A DNA stretch of 64,000 nucleotides from Dichetophora obliterata (Eukaryota; Arthropoda; Insecta; Diptera; Sciomyzidae). This document shows positions 10,991-23,545 of this stretch, one piece after another. The stretch is taken from the NCBI GenBank assembly GCA_963920525.1, contig OY986439.1:212434500-212498499 (forward strand), read 5' to 3'. Position numbers and translations under genes: made by a program. The number at the start of each line of letters is the position of its first letter. The first letter of the stretch is position 1. The notes under the pieces were generated by a model, which was not told the DNA's origin, did no database searches, and saw nothing but the letters and a program-made list of their open reading frames with translations.

Positions 10991-12459
10991 AAGAAAAAAA
11001 AATGTTTGGGAATTAAGAAAAATATATTTTTACACTTTGAGTTGTTTATATTTTTAGTACTTAGTTTTAGTTTTTTCCCTGCAGATGGGCATCTTCATAC
11101 GAAAAAAGCCTTTGGTTTGTGCCCAACATATCATAAAGAACTTCTGCTGATGATACGTTGAATTAATATGTAACCTCACTGTTTGTCAATATAACCATTA
11201 CAAGGTTACAAATACTTATAAGCAAAAGATTATGCAGTCGTTTGCTTTCTTCTTTTTAAGAATATTTACATATTTTTTCATTGAAAAAATGAATGAAATA
11301 AAGTTTAACGGAATATTCTCAATTATTTTCCCTCAAGGATTGTTTTTTCAGTTAAAAATTTCCATTTTTAAATTTTCTCTTTTTTCTTGTGAGCAAAAGA
11401 TTTTTTTTTTTATATTTGCTATAAGCTGCGCAAGCACTCTGGAACTCTATCTGATAGTTACATATCAGAAAAATATATTTGACAATAATAACATCGTGAT
11501 TATTTTTGACTCTAATCATTTATTTCAAACTCTTCCATTTGTAATGCATAAAAAGTAGTGGCTGCATGCTGCTCTGTGCTTATAAAACTAAACAGTTTTT
11601 CTTTGCTTGATTTTGTTTTGTTCGTTTTTTTTGTCTATTATTCCTTTTAAAGAGCAAGCAAACAATTGCTGAAGTAGTTACATTTTTGAAAAAATACCTT
11701 GAAGTGTTTGCTGGAATTTTGTGCTTGTGTCCTTTGGCATTGTTTGTGTTTGTGTGTGTGCATTAAGTGCATTCAATTTCCTGAGCACATCCTGCTTGCC
11801 AAGCTAGATTGGTTGACAATTGAAAGCATTTCATGCGTAAACTGAAGACATTCTTCGAAAATATTCTTTATACTTATTTGGAAGAACTTATTACAGAAAA
11901 TTATTTTTTTTTTGCTGTAAAACTCAATAAAGAACTGATTTTTCCTAAAGATTTTAACAAGTTAGTATGTTTGCAAGTAGTTTTAAGCATAATAAAAATT
12001 AAGTAAAAAATATGTAGCTGTAAGAATGACCTGATAGGGCAAAAGAAGCAGTAAATGTCTTTGAGCTGCATTTGTTAAAAACACTCTTATTTTTCATTTC
12101 ACGAAAGAAATTTATAAAAATCTGTGGATTATCAGTAATTAAACAGTTTTCATTAGACATTTTCGTGTCTTTGTTTTTTGTAAGCCGTTGAAATTATTTG
12201 GTTTTACATGCCTTTAAAAAAAATTATGAAGTTTAAATTGTTTTGGTGCTTTAAACTTTTTTCAACAAATATTTCGGGTCAGTTTTGAGAAGTAAAATAA
12301 ACAGCAGCATAGCTTAAAAATATTTTGCAATTTTGTTACTAAGCCATTTTCAGCAGAGTCAGCAGCTTTGTAAATCTTTGTCTAGCTTATAGTTGCAAGT
12401 TCATTACTTTCATTTAATAATATCGTTCTAGATTAGTAATTTACAATCCTTATTACAAT
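10991..12459. other. No gene seen
   Basis: AT-rich sequence. A 108-residue plus-strand ORF at 11232-11558 is dominated by Phe, Ile and Lys from T- and A-runs and shows no domain. No terminal repeats were seen. Confidence 0.55.
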
Positions 12460-13110
12460 CAGGTAATTCTGCTCTATACAGAGTTGTTGTTGTTGTCTTC
12501 TTGAAAACTTACTTGATCTAAAGCTCACAATCTTAATTCATGTTATTATTCAATAGATCATAAAAACTAATTAACTTAACTATGGCGGAGCACGGCCAAA
12601 TAAGTTTAATTGATGTCAAATTAATAAAATAATCTAATAATTGATCGATTTTTCGGTCAAAGTCATGTGTAATTGAAGATTTGGTTGTGAAAATAGCCAA
12701 CTTTCAGTTAGAACACTAGCTTCTGGCGAAGCAAAAACTCGTTTCATTTCTATGGTGCATTTCGACAAACTATCGAACACCAATGAATATTGAAATAAAT
12801 GAAGAAGCAACTAGAACAGATGGCAACCCTTGATAGAGTTGATGGCGGTGATCTATAAATAGCCTACTGCTTTGAAAGTTCATATGATTAGCAGCCATAC
12901 GATTCATAAGAATGAATTCCAAAATCTGCACATTCATATGCTAGTTTAAACAGTGAGTTGATCACAGCTTAATCACTCAAAGACTACTGAAGAGGAAAAT
13001 GTAGCGATTTCCGAAACAGTCTGTCTAGTCAGCTGAGTGATTGACTCTAAACAGAGTTGTTGTTGTTGTGCCTTCTTGAAAACTTACTTGATCTAAAGCT
13101 CACAATCTCA
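12460..13110 (+). repeat. Dispersed repeat with direct terminal copies, also present inverted at 36.7-37.1 kb
   Basis: A ~55-bp segment (CAGAGTTGTTGTTGTTGT...CTAAAGCTCACAATCT) occurs at about 12478-12533 and again at 13056-13110. The part from about 12790 to 13110 has an inverted copy at about 36740-37070 (shared words GAAGCAACTAGAACAGA, CTACTGAAGAGGAAA, GTAGCGA, GAAACAG). It includes a TATA-like CTATAAATAG near 12854. The unit may be a solo LTR or a fragment of one, but no TG...CA ends or duplication were confirmed. Confidence 0.55.
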
Positions 13111-13117
13111 ATTCAAT

Positions 13118-15395
13118 CTGCTCCATTTTGAAAATGCAGTATTTATAATGTGAATGTCATAAATTTTTCCTTTGCACGAATATAAAACCTTTAAAGCCGG
13201 AGCGTTTTTTTATAAAAGTCTGATTATATAAGCGCCTACTTTAAAGGTTTTATATTCATTTAGAAATTAATATATTTATGATAATAACACAGAATAGAAA
13301 AAATTTATAGTAATAAGATTTCCAATTAAATAATATATATAAATAAATTAACAAATTTGACCAAGAATTATTGTGGAAAGTAATTTAAAATTATTTTTCA
13401 CTTTGTAGTGGTTTTGAAGTTGGTTTTTTTTTGTTAAAAAGTTTTTATTTCTTCCTTTTTAGAGATTATGATAACAATTTTTTCATTCTTGTAAAGAAAT
13501 TTCATACCTTAGTGTCAACATTAACTAAAAGATAGTATTTTGCTGACATTGCCACGCTCTTTTGTCCAGTAACGCCCACTTTCTTGACCGTACATTTTCA
13601 TAATTATGCCTACCCCTAATTTCAGTGTCCTAGTGTCAATATTATTCCAGTTATGGCGTTTTTCTAATATTGCCACGCCTTTGTCGAACAACGCCCACTT
13701 TTTTGACCGAAATTTGTAATAATTGTTCCAACCTTTGTACCGATCAGGTAATTCTGCTCCATTTTGAAAATGCAGTATTTATAATGTGAATGTCATAAAT
13801 TTTTCTTTTGCACGAATATAAAACCTTTTTTTTATAAAAGTCTGATTATATAAGCGCCGACTTTAAAGGTTTTATATTTATTTAGAAATTAATATATTTA
13901 TGATAATAATAGAGAATAGAAAAATATTTATAGTAATTAGATTTTAATTAGATTATAGTAATTTGATTTTTAGAGGATTAGAATATATGTAAATAAATTA
14001 ACAAATTTGACCAAGAATTATTGTGGAAAGTAATTTAAAATAATTTTTCACTTTGTAGTGGTTTTGAAGTTGGTTGTTTTTTTGTTAAAAAGTTTTTATT
14101 TCTTCCTTTTTAGAGATTATGATAACAATTTTTTCATTCTTGTAAAGAAATTTCATACCTTAGTGTCAACATTAACTAAAAGATAGTATTTTGCTGACAT
14201 TGCCACGCCCTTTTGTCCAGTAACGCCCACTTTCTTGACCGTACATTTTCATAATTATGCCTACCCCTGTACCTAATTTCAGTGTCCTAGTGTCAATATT
14301 ATTCGAGTTATGGCGTTTTTCTAATATTGCCACGCCTTTGTCGAACAACGCCCACTTTTTTGACCGAAATTTGTAATAATTGTTCCAACCCTTGTACCGA
14401 TTTCCAATACCATAGGGTCAATATAACCTAAGGTACAGTAGTTTTCTTATATTGCCACGCCCTTTTGTCCAACATTTCAAACTTTCTTCACAGTAAAATT
14501 TCATAATTATGCCTACCCCTGTACCTAATTTCAGTATCCTAGTGTCAATATTATTCCAGTTATGGCGTGTTTCTAATATTGCCACCTTTGTCGAACAACG
14601 CCCACTTTTTTGACTGAAATTTGTAATAATTGTTTCAACCCTTGTACCAATTTCCAATACTCTAGTGTCAAAATTAACTAAGATATAGTAGTTTTCTTAT
14701 ATTGCCACGCCCTTTTGTCCAACATTTCAAACTTTCTTCACAGTAAAATTTCATAATTATGCCTACCTCTGTACCTAATTCCAGTATCCAGTGTTTCAAT
14801 ATTATTCGAGTGACAGCGTTTTTATTCTACTGCCACGCCCTTTATCTAATTACGCCCACTTTTTTGACCATAATTTGTAATAATTGTTCCTAACCCTGTA
14901 CCAATTTCCAGTACCCTAGTGTCAATATTAACTGAGATACAGTGTTTTTCTTATATTGCCACGCCCTTTTGTCCAACAACGCCCACTTTATTTACAGTAG
15001 ATTTTTATAATTATTTCTACTCCTGTACCTAATTTCCGTACCTCAGAGTCAATATTATTCGGGCTACAGCGTTTTTCTAATATTGCCACGCCCTTTATCG
15101 AATAACGCTCACTTTTTTGAACATAACTTTCAATAATTGTGCCAACCCCTGTACTAAATTTCAGTACTCTAGTGTTAATGTTAGTCGATATACAAGGTGT
15201 TTCTAATATTGCCACGCCCCTGTGTCGAATACCACCTACTTTTAAAGACGGGCACCTCCGCATCTAATATCTCTGTCTGTTGACAAAAAATTGTGGCAAT
15301 CGGGCAAGTACTTTAGGAGTTATCGATGTACATACAGTAAAAAAAAAAAAACCAACCAACTTGAGAACCTCCTCTTTTTTGAAGTCGGTTAAAAG
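13118..15395 (-). repeat. Tandem repeat array with GCCACGCCC / ACGCCCACTT boxes, preceded by a ~635-bp duplication
   Basis: Two near-identical blocks start with TCTGCTCCATTTTGAAAATG at 13118 and 13753 and run ~635 bp each, a recent tandem duplication. From about 13500 to 15290 the DNA consists of degenerate units of roughly 110-125 bp, alternating in pairs, with boxes ATTGCCACGCCC, ACGCCCACTTT and CCTAGTGTCAATATTA. Short minus-strand ORFs arise only from the repeat. The array ends with GCAATCGGGCAAGTA, a poly(A) run and CTTTTTTGAAGTCGGTTAAA at about 15290-15395, which looks like the 3' end of a mobile repeat. Confidence 0.75.
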
Positions 15396-16713
15396 AATGA
15401 TAAATTCTTAATGAAAGTGAGAACTCTATTGATTTCTACGAATATCAATAATTTTGCGCAAATATTACAAAATGTCAACCAAATTAACGTTACTAACCGA
15501 ATAACTTTTCTTAGGAAATATTTTTCTCTTTATAAAAGACATTTAATTGGGATAAAAATGTTTAGAATTATAGTTAGAACTGAAGAATAAAATATGTTAA
15601 CACTTTTAAGTGACAAAAGAAATAAAAAGGAAATGCAATTAAAATTTAATGTACTAAGAATCGGTTTTGTATGATTCGAATCCATGCACTTAAAATTAAA
15701 AAAGCATCACTAATGCCACAAAATTAAAAAAATTTATGACGGCAAAAATAAATCAAAAATTAAACGATGGAAAATGAAAAAAAGTAAGTTTTATTCTCCA
15801 AAAAAGCATTATGAATAATTTTATTTTATCTTAGAGAGTTATTGCCGGTCGCATAACACGCAGCTAAAAGCTTCAACTACTTATTTTAATGAAACAGCAC
15901 CGAAGCGTTGGCAAGGGGCATTTCATTACGAAAAATGCAAGAAAAAAGCATCTTGAAGTTTCGGAGATTGTAGCAAATTTCAACTTTTCCTTGCCTATTT
16001 GTATTCCAGGTCCATCACATTCCAAAATCATTTCGATTTTCAGCTGCAGACACACTTGAACTTGCGTAATCGACAATTTCGGATCGAAACAGTGTGACGT
16101 CAGTAAAATCGACAAGTTCTCGACTTAGTTACAGAACAGAGCTACTAACTCCTTTTGTGCCACACGTTTTGTTACCCATTTTGTTACAATAATGTAACAT
16201 TTTAACGTCTGCGGTTGTCGCAAGAAAAAGGTGAGATATTCTTTAATTACCAAAAACAGGGAAGTTTTCCTGAGCATTTACGATCACATTCAAACATTTG
16301 CGCTAGTATTGTGCAATTTTGACGTAAAATCGAACATCGTGTATCCCTTTCTAACACACTCACCCATCGAAGTTTCCTATCTGGTTATCTGTGGTTCCAG
16401 CGATAGCCAATGATATTATGAAAAGAACATTTAAATTTCAGATGATTCGGCTGAATAGTTTTTGTTTTTGAAGTGAAAACTTCTTTAGGCGCTTTGAACG
16501 GTTTTGGTAAGAAATACCTACAAAAAGTGCACTTACAGGTCATAATAATTTTCTATAAAATATTTAAAGCAACATCTTTTAAATATGTTTGCGCAAGAAA
16601 ATGATAAATGAGAAAACTTATCACAAAAGTAATTTTTTGCTAAATTACAAGTATTTCAAGTGAAAATTGAACCAAAAGTAAAAAAAAATTGGAATATTAA
16701 AAACTTTTTTGTG
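15396..16713. other. No recognised gene; GC-richer island at about 15850-16420
   Basis: Mostly AT-rich, but about 15850-16420 has more balanced composition and open frames on both strands (minus 15873-16115, plus 16231-16413). Neither peptide shows a family I recognise. A minus-strand GGGTGAGT near 16358-16365 resembles a splice donor. It could be a diverged exon, a pseudogene or chance. Confidence 0.35.
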
Positions 16714-16715
16714 TA

Positions 16716-17945
16716 TGGGCATTTCCAAACTGGCGTTATGGACGATTTGTGCGAAAAAATATTAAGAAAATAGAATGAAGAAGTCTAAATTTTAAAAAGC
16801 TTTTTTTATATTTGAGTATTAATTAAGTAGCACTATATTAAATAAAAACAATGACAACAATTAACCCTAAGGATCTAAAGATATAAGCAAAAATATGTGC
16901 TGGCGTTACGTTTCAAAAAACGAAAGTGATTTCTGACTTGGATTACAAAATGTGCAAAATGTTACATACTTAGTTTTTGCCACGCCCCCTCTGAAATTTT
17001 TCAACTAACGGTAATTTTGTTATTATAAAACTTTTTACCATCGGAGATTTTTGTGTATTTAATTTTAAAAATTTTTTGTTATTCTGACATCAAAAATACT
17101 GTATCTTCAAAATTGGAGAAATTTTCAGTACAACGACTTTTTCATAAAACATCGTTGCCTAAGAATGAGAAAAAAAAACGACATGAAAATCAAAGTTTGG
17201 TCTTTCGATGAAAATATCTCCGCTGTCCATTAATATATTTCATTAAAATTTTTTTTGTTCAAAAGTTCAATAAAATCACTTCACAAAAATAAGTTGAACT
17301 GTACCGTTAAGTCAGTGTATATATGTTTTATGATTATGTCAAAAAAAGTCCAAAATAATGACTTTTTACTCAAAAAATGATATCTAAGAATGCAACTGTG
17401 TCTAGAGTAAATTTCGAACATTTTGGTTATAAAAATCTTCTATGGAAAGCAATCCATAGAATTGGGCAAGACTTTTTGTATAAAACTTTTTTAGAAGGTT
17501 TTGAAATAACATAAGTTTATTTTCCAAGTGATCAAATTGAAAAATATTTTATGGTTTTTTTTTATTAGGATTTTTGATATGGCGTTACGTTACTTCAATT
17601 TCTATTGCAGTTTAATTGGGTATTAAGTAATTAGGTAGTTAAATTATTTTGTAATTAAGTTATTAAAAAACATATTTAATATATTGTCTTTTGCCTGCCT
17701 CAACTATTTTTCATTATCTGTAGCCAATGCCTTCCATTTCTACTAAAACAAAAAAGCTTATGAAACATTTACGAAAAAGAAAAACTACATTTGTGAAACA
17801 GTGGAGACGATTTGATCATCATGGTTAATGAATTTATAAAGAAATTGCTGAAACTAATATAATCAAAGTGTTTCTCTTAAATGATATAATAAAATAATAA
17901 GTTTTAACTTTTTGGTCGCGGTAGACTTATTTCTGGAAATGCCCA
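16716..17945. mobile_element. ~1.23-kb TIR element, TGGGCATTTCCA ends, TA flanks
   Basis: The left end TGGGCATTTCCA (16716-16727) matches the complement of the right end (17934-17945), and both sides are flanked by TA. There is no coding sequence. The internal part 16960-17380 recurs in inverted orientation at 62670-63085 with high similarity, and 17582-17945 resembles 47815-48051 plus 49463-49540. So several copies of this family exist in the window. A TA flank fits a Tc1/mariner-type MITE, but two bases are weak evidence. Confidence 0.6.
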
Positions 17946-17947
17946 TA

Positions 17948-20374
17948 TAAAAAATCTTGAATTATCTATATAGCGTATTTTCGATTTTAGTTTTGTTTTT
18001 AATTCTTGCAATGAAAGGCCTTTTTCAAAGAAAAGTTCATCATATTATTTTAACTTGAAAGGAAAACACTTGAAAAAATTGTCTTAACAAAAACTACTAA
18101 GAATTTTTTTTTGGAAATACGTGTGAGCTTTTTCAGTGTTTTTGGATTTTCCAAAAAAGTTGCCAAATACGATAATCCAAAATTGACTAAATAGATTTTG
18201 AAAAAACTCACATGTATTCTGCTATGGCTACCGCTAAAATTTTTTTGACTAGTATGTAAAATTGCTTGTTAAGTAAATTCTACAAGAATTAAAAATTACT
18301 CTTAAGAATTAGTCTAGGAAAGTAAAATTCAAACCCGAAAAATAAATTGATAGATAACTCAATTAAAAAATAATATTCTGTGACCAGAATATTATTTTCA
18401 GTAAAACAATAGATTTGTGTCCCACTGTGCGCTTTGATGTATGCATTTTTTGCTGGCTGTTGTGCTTAAGTCCTTTGCTGTTCTTCTAGTGCTCGTGTCG
18501 TTGTGCTTGTTTCTAGTTGTTTTCGTTGTTGTTGTAGGGATTATGATTAGCGTAGCGATTAACTTGTTGTTTGTTATGAAAGTGATAGTAATTAAAAATA
18601 ATTGGTTGCGTGCAAGCAGCGCAAGCGAACAGCAAAAAAAAATTCAGTTAAAAAAGATATGAAAAGTAATAGCATAAAAAATGATAAAAGGATGAAGCTA
18701 AAGCTCAAATAATGATGAAAAAAAAGCAATAGCAAAATCATCAATCAAAGTATATGATTGCTTTTTGCTTATGTTTGCGTAAAAACTTCATTAAAACTTG
18801 TGCAGCAGCAGCAGCAGCTGTTTGTCGACTCAGCAAAGTCTTGTTTGGCTTAAACAGCTTTATTAGAAAGTTTTTTTCCCTTTTTCTCTCTGCTTCTCTG
18901 TTTAACTCACACACAGAAGTTCAATGTCTTTCAGCTTATACTTATGTATATGGAAATAAGACAGCTTTAGTTTTTTTCATTATAAAAATAGTATTTGTAA
19001 ATTTTTTTAAACTTTAATTTTAATTATGAATTTTCAGAAACGAGCGTTTGTTACATTTCATAATATTGGCATTTTCTACTTTTAGTGATGCTTAATACAC
19101 ACACATTTCTGCGAAAAGTATTCAGTTAAAACAAACGCAGCTTCAAGGATTTTTTTTTCTGCTTTAGAATAGCTCAGCAAGGGACACAGTGAAAAAATAA
19201 AATAATTACAGATATCGATCAATGGATTTTGGTAGAGGAGAAAAAATAAATAAAGATATGTGTAACAGCAATTTGAAAAGATACATCTAAGAAATTTTTA
19301 AGATATGTTTTAAGTTTACTCGAAATTTAGCGATTTTCATACTCAAACTATTTTTGTTGTGTTCGCAAACTTTCAGTGGAATTTTTCAGGATTGTCGAAC
19401 GGTGTTATCAGCAGCGAAAAAAATCCATGAAATGGAAGCTTAGCTGGCTTCCATTTTTAAAAATAAAAATTTTAAGGAAAACATTTAACATATCAGTAAA
19501 ATACACCAAAAATATAAAACTCAATTTATGAGAATAAAATGAAAATTCAATCTTTTTAAAAGAAACCTGGAATATTAAGAAATTTATTTCAAAATTATTG
19601 CAATATCTCAAAAACTGTAGATGTTCTCAGTACAACGTATTTTTGAATGAAAAGTCGTTGATTAAGAAATATAACCGTATACGAAAGTTTTTAAGGTAAT
19701 ATTGTTGATGAACAAAATTTTCCTTATTTTGACATCAAAACTGTTGCGATATCTTGAAATCTAATGGTTTTTTAGTACAGTGCATTTTTTTAGGCAAGGT
19801 CATCGCCTCAGAATGAGAAAAAAACTATTGAAATTTCAAGTTTTTATTTTACTAACAACTATCTCCGCTTTATCTCTTTAAAATTTACTTTACTTTGAGG
19901 GAAAAATTATTGAAATTTCAAGTTTGGATTTTATAACAAATATCTTCGCTATTTTGTAATCGATTTTCCTTAAATTTCCTTTGTAAGTTTGATTAAATCA
20001 TTATAGAAAATTGCAAACACATTTAACGCAACCTCACCAATTCTATGTTATAGTATATTGTTTTTAACAAACCTCTAAAATATTCAATGTTTGCTTAAAA
20101 AAATAGGTCTAAAGCTGTTTTTGTTTATTTTTTTTTTAAATATTAAAATCTCACACTCTATCATATGTCATATAATTTATCTGCACAAATTGCTTCATTT
20201 TGGCACAAAATTCAATAATCAGTTTCTATCTGAAAATCATGGGCTTCCCTACCCCCGCTGATGAAAATGAATTTTTATCAAAATGCTGTTATTATATATT
20301 TTACACAAGTTCAATAGCTTAAAAAATAATATCTGTGAAAAAATTTTCAAATATTTCAAACCATTCCACAGTTA
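17948..20374. other. No gene; scattered dispersed repeats
   Basis: AT-rich DNA with CAG/TTG-rich patches at 18470-18840. About 19610-19990 carries diverged copies of a repeat typified by GTACAACGTATTTTT, GAATGAGAAAAA and TTGAAATTTCAAGTTT. These words also occur at 17120-17200, 39900-39960, 46280-46350 and 46920-46940. Confidence 0.5.
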
Positions 20375-20783
20375 GAGGGCATCCATAAATTACGTGAAAC
20401 GTTTAGGGGGGCGGGGGGTTACAAATCTCACTCACTCTCATGTGTGGAAGAGAGGGGTTCTCGCAAAGATGACGTAATTTTTTATCCGCAAGAAACAGTG
20501 TAGAATTATGAGAAACCTAGTAAAATTGAGAAAACATGTTTCTCTTCTAAAGTATGACTAAATTTTACACAATAATATTTATATATAAATATTTATATCC
20601 AATCAATCAATTTATATCCAATCCAATGCAATGAAGCATATATTAACATATTTACACTGAAAACACGTATTTTGAACAATCTCACGTGTTATTAAAGGGA
20701 GGGCGAGGGGTCGAGCCAAATATCACGATATCTCACTAGGGGTGGAGTCAAAAATCACCTCAAGTAATTAATGGACGCCCCCT
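20375..20783. mobile_element. MITE with GGGCRTCCATWAATTAC ends
   Basis: The left end GGGCATCCATAAATTACGTG (20377-20396) is matched by the complement of 20761-20780 (GGGCGTCCATTAATTACTTG), ~409 bp overall. The interior holds G-rich runs and a GATGACGTAATTTTTTAT word. No coding capacity and no clear target duplication. From memory, GGGCATCCATAAATTACGT is a frequent repeat motif across arthropods; a search is needed to confirm. Confidence 0.55.
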
Positions 20784-20789
20784 TCTATA

Positions 20790-23545
20790 AAAAATAATAC
20801 GCTAAGAACGAAAGTTATCGTGCACTTTTAGAAGTGAAACTCCTTAGGAGGCGTTTTGATATTGAGGGTAAAATTGTTTCAGTTCTCGGCACGAAATATA
20901 TTTGTCATGAGAAATATTTCGAGTCTCGTCACGTTTTTGTGTACATTAGCAATGATATTTTATTTGTTTTTGTTTTTTGTATAGGGCCCCCAGAAGGGTT
21001 CAAGAAGTTCAGAAGAAATGTTGAGGGGAACAAATTTATAGGACCAGCTCATATATTTGACCTCCCTAGGGGTCATAGATTTTGTGATATGAACTATGAT
21101 ACATTTTTTTTCTATATATTTTGCATTTTGCATGGGGACCCCAGAAGGATGGCAGATAGAGTGTAGGTGTGTTCTAAAGAAATATTGAGGGGGAAAATTT
21201 AAATGACCCTCTCATACATTTGACCTCCCTAGGGGCATCGATTTTTTGATATGAACTATAATAGCCGTTTTTGAAGTAAAACTTCGGAGGCGGCGATTTG
21301 TTATTAAGGTTAAAAATTTTCGAGTCTCGTCACGAAAAAAATCATAGCATGCAAAATTTCGAGTCTCGTCACGTTTTGTGTACTTTCTGCATGGAGATCA
21401 CCAGAAGGATCAGCTCATACATTTGACCCCCGAAAGGTTATACCTTTTTTGATTAATAGACATTTTTTTTTTATATTTTGTGAGTTTTTATTTTGAGGAT
21501 TTCCAGAAGGCTTTCAGATAGAGTGTAGGTGTTTTTAGAAGAAATTTGAACTTCCTAGGGGCAGAGATTTTTGGAAATGAACTATAATAGACATTTTTTG
21601 AAGTGAAACTTCTGAGGCGGCTATTTGTTAGCGAGGGAAAAATATTGAGTCTCGTCACGAACAATTTTATCATGAAAAATATTTCGAGTCTCATCACGTT
21701 TTGTGTATTTTTTGTATGGATGCTCCCAGAAGGATCAGCTCATTCATTTGAGTCCCCCCCCCCCAGGGATTATACATTTTTTGATTAATATATATTTTTT
21801 TCTATTTTTTGAGTTTTTTCTATGAGGATTTCTAAAAGGGTTTCAGATAGAGTGTAGGTGTTTTTAAAAGAAATTTGACCTCCCCAGGGGCATAGATTTT
21901 TTGATATGTACTATAATAGACATTTTTTAATTGAAACTTCTGAGACTGCGATTTGTTATCGAGAGGTAAAATGTTCGAGTCTCGTCACGAAAAAGTATAT
22001 TATGAAAAATATTTCGAGTCTCGTCACGTTTTGTGTATATTTTGTATGGAGACCCTCCTAGGGGTTATACATTTTTTGATGAATAGACATTTTTTCTATT
22101 TTTTGAGTTTTTTCTATGAGAATTCCCAGAAGGGTTTCAGATAGAGTGTAGATGTTTTAAGAAGAAATTTGACTTCGCTAGGGTCAGAGATTTTTTGATC
22201 TGAGCTGTAATAGACATTTTTTTAAGTCAAACTTCTGAGGTGGCGTTTTGTCATTGAGGGCTAAATTTTTCGAGTCTCGCCACAAAAATTTTCACCATGA
22301 AAATATTTCGAGTTTCGTTACTTTGTGTGTAGTTTTTTTATAAAGACCCCGAGAAGGATCAGTTCATACATTTGACCCTCTTAGGGGTTATACATTTTTT
22401 GATTAAGACATTTTTTCATAGAGTGTAGATGTTTTTAGAAGAAATTTGACCTCCCTGGGGGCAGAGATTTTTGGATACGAACTATAGTAGACATTATTTA
22501 CAGTGAAACTTCTAAGGCGGCGATTTGTTATTGAGGGTAAAATGTTTCGAGTCGCGCACGAAACATTTTTATCAAGCAATATATTTCGAGTCTCGTCACG
22601 TTTTGTGTATTTTTGGTTTGGAGACCCCCAGAAGGATTAGCTCATACATTGAACCCCTCTAGGGGTTATACATTTTTTGATGAATGGACATTTTATCTAT
22701 TTTTTGAGTTTTTTCTATGAGGATTCCCAGAAGGGTTTCAGATAGAGTGTAGGTGTTTTAAGAAGAAATTTGACCTCTCTAGGGGCAGAGATTTTTGGAT
22801 ATAAACTATAATAGAAATTTCGAAGTGAAAATTCTGAGGTGGTGATTTGTTATCGAGGGTAAATTTGTCGAGTCTCGTCACGAAATTTTTATCACGAAAA
22901 ACATTTCAAGTCTCGTCACGTTTTGTGTATTTTTTGTATTGAGACCCTCAGAAGGATCAGCTCATATATTGAACCCTCTTAGGGGTTATACACTTTTTTA
23001 TTAATAGACCTTTTTTCTATTTTTTTGAGTTTTCCCAGAAGGATTCCCAGAAGGGATTCCCAGAAGGGTTTCAGAGAGAGTCTAGGTGTTCTTAAAGAAA
23101 TGTTAAGAGAAAAAATTAATAGGACCAGATCCTACATTTGACCCTCCTAGGGGTCAACAATTTTTTGATATGAACTATAACAGATTTTTTTCTTTTTTGT
23201 ATGGGGACCCCAGAAGGGTGGCAGATAGAGGTGCGTTGAGTAGAAATGCTGAAGAGGTAAGCTTATAGGACCAGCTAATACATTTGACCACTGTGGAGTC
23301 AAAGGTTTTTTGATATGAGCTATAATAGAAACGTTTTGGATTTTTGTATTGGGACCTTCAGAAGGGTTGCTTGTAGAATGTAGGTGTGTTTTAAAGTAAT
23401 ATTGAAGAAGATAAATTAATAGGACCATCTCTTACATTTGACCTCCCTAGGGGCATAGATTTTTTGATATAAGCTATAATAGCCTTTTTTTCTATATTTT
23501 GTGTTATTTGTATGGGGAACCCCACAACAGATCCCCCTACAATAG
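20790..23545. repeat. Satellite-like array, ~280-440-bp units with TTTCGAGTCTCGTCACG subrepeats
   Basis: At least seven units whose GTGAAACTTCTGAGGCGGCG-like starts fall near 20834, 21270, 21600, 21930, 22227, 22502 and 22822. Each carries two CGAGTCTCGTCACG words ~45 bp apart, a CCCAGAAGGATCAGCTCATA box, CCTAGGGGTTATACATTTTTTGAT, and TTTCAGATAGAGTGTAGGTGT. From about 23040 the units degenerate and lose the CGAGTCTCGTCACG part. All ORFs inside are repeat-derived. Confidence 0.85.

Noticed and set aside
11232..11558. 108-codon plus-strand ORF
   Set aside because: Composition is dictated by T- and A-runs; no domain, no splice or start context.
14418..15263. Minus-strand ORFs of 79 and 91 codons
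   Set aside because: They arise from the tandem array, with the same peptide words repeated in step with the DNA repeat.
20834..23428. Several ORFs of 60-110 codons inside the satellite
   Set aside because: All are repeat-derived and change frame from unit to unit.
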